5,843 bases of DNA from Chloroflexota bacterium. Its GTDB lineage: Bacteria > Chloroflexota > Limnocylindria > Limnocylindrales > CSP1-4. Positions 5,204 through 5,843 of the stretch are shown one piece after another. Positions within the stretch are counted from its first letter, which is position 1. Every line of letters starts with the position of its first letter. The DNA is taken from assembly GCA_021789355.1 (NCBI GenBank), contig JAJYJR010000396.1, positions 1 through 5,843 of the forward strand, given 5' to 3'. A model generated the notes under the pieces. It was not told the DNA's origin and ran no database searches. It saw nothing but the letters and a program-made list of their open reading frames with translations. The position numbers and the translations under genes are program-made.

Positions 5204-5843
5204 TCATCCGACCTGCTCGCACCACACGATCTCGTGGCCTGCCGGCCCGTCGTCCCCGCGCATGCTGCGTTCACACGCGAGCGGCCCGCCCGGCTGCCAG
5301 AAGGGATCCTGCCGCCGGGGCTTGCAGGGCTGCGTCCGCAGCCACCGCTTGGCCGCCGCAACAGCGGCACCGAAGGTCTCGCCGGCGAACGGACCGTAGG
5401 CCGTGGCGTCCCCGTCGCCCATGGAGCGGCAGATGACGATCGCCGCGTGAGCAGCCCCTGAATGCTCTTCGTCCGCGTCGGCGGGCCGATCGGCGGCTCG
5501 AACCGGCGCGGCGGGAGCCGACACGTCGGCCTCCGCCGCGCGGGGATGGGCCTCCGAACGCCAGGTGGCGCGGCCCGGGAAGTCGAGACAGGTGCCGTCC
5601 GCCTCGACCTGGGCGTAGGCCGCGTTGGCCTCCCAGACCACCCTGGCCAGGTCGGCCGCGAACGCCTCGAAGGAGGCCGAGTTGATGAGTTGGTCGGCGC
5701 CCCACGTGATGAGCGTGGTGGGCCTGTCGGGCGGATACTCGGCGGCATTGAGGTCGAGTCCCTCCCACTCGTCGCCGAGCGCAGCGAGGATGGCATCGAC
5801 GCGCTCGGGCCGCGCGTCATGGATCCGCAGATCGATCCGCCAG
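5204..5843 (-). CDS. Partial protein resembling a mobile-element-associated family (N-terminus outside window)
   Basis: The frame is open from the window edge (first full codon at 5842-5840) to TGA 5206-5204, giving 212 residues. No start is needed inside the window: GTG 5641 lies in the middle of continuous coding sequence. The N-terminal part (WRIDLRIHDARPERVDAILA, then ALGDEWEGLDL, LITWGADQLI, SFEAFAADLARVVWEANAAY) has the order strand, helix, Trp, strand, helix, VWxAN-x-Y. I associate this, from memory, with small proteins common on plasmids and integrative elements of Planctomycetes and others; they carry an EEFADRL-VWxANGxY stretch. An Ala/Pro/Asp-rich linker (about residues 98-128) separates it from a second compact region (IVICRSMGDGD, FGAAVAAAKRWLRTQP, ending HEIVWCEQVG). 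No catalytic motif is evident and the function is unknown. The overlapping 242-codon frame is rich in Arg, Ser and Pro and is a shadow. Confidence 0.7.
   Translation of the reverse strand, partial: WRIDLRIHDARPERVDAILAALGDEWEGLDLNAAEYPPDRPTTLITWGADQLINSASFEAFAADLARVVWEANAAYAQVEADGTCLDFPGRATWRSEAHPRAAEADVSAPAAPVRAADRPADADEEHSGAAHAAIVICRSMGDGDATAYGPFAGETFGAAVAAAKRWLRTQPCKPRRQDPFWQPGGPLACERSMRGDDGPAGHEIVWCEQVG

Noticed and set aside
4864..5436. 190-codon + strand open frame
   Set aside because: Composition is Arg/Pro/Ala-rich low complexity, and it spans two - strand genes and their gap, so it is a shadow.
5092..5820. 242-codon open frame on the - strand
   Set aside because: It is rich in Arg, Ser and Pro with no domain-like pattern. 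It overlaps the frame ending at 5204, which has normal composition and recognisable motifs, so it is a high-GC shadow.
1..5843. CRISPR array, tRNA, rRNA, insertion sequence or attachment site
   Set aside because: No regularly spaced repeats, tRNA-like cloverleaf, transposase motif or flanking target duplications could be found by eye on either strand.

Overview
The window is about 65-70% G+C by eye. It carries a string of mostly accessory genes from what looks like a high-GC monoderm bacterium. A Chloroflexota (Limnocylindria-like) or actinobacterial genome is my inference, from the base composition, the GTG/TTG starts and a secreted lipoprotein made of Asp-box repeats. No rRNA, tRNA, CRISPR array, transposase or integrase is visible.

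Left part, + strand: (1) the last 28 codons of a membrane protein, whose stop lies at 87-89; (2) an unrecognised soluble protein of about 265 aa (253-1050); (3) a 414-aa lipoprotein with at least five Asp-box (BNR) repeats, probably an extracytoplasmic beta-propeller (1147-2391). These genes are separated by gaps of roughly 100-165 bp and appear to be independent units.

Centre, + strand: a DUF2321-type double zinc-ribbon protein (2519-3028) overlaps, by a shared TTGA, the start of a DNA methyltransferase-nuclease fusion gene (3025-3776). Together they look like a small restriction-modification operon. The methyltransferase is broken. Its first 21 codons are joined, out of frame, to the last 228. 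Everything in between, including the catalytic DPP motif and the target-recognition region, is missing. The SAM-binding motif I and the C-terminal Mrr-like nuclease domain remain readable. Two hairpins follow (3790-3816 and 3881-3910). The second has a GAAA tetraloop and is better paired as + strand RNA.

Right part, - strand: two genes converge on the operon. The first (3946-4914) is an unrecognised protein of at least 322 aa. Its coding sequence clearly continues upstream into a helix-turn-helix-like segment, yet no ATG, GTG or TTG is available there. The second (5204 to the window edge) is an incomplete protein of at least 212 aa. It resembles, from memory, a family often found on plasmids and integrative elements.

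The best lead is the coupling of the DUF2321 zinc-ribbon gene to a methyltransferase/nuclease fusion, and the decay of that fusion in this genome. The neighbourhood reads as accessory DNA with a possible defence function that has been inactivated.
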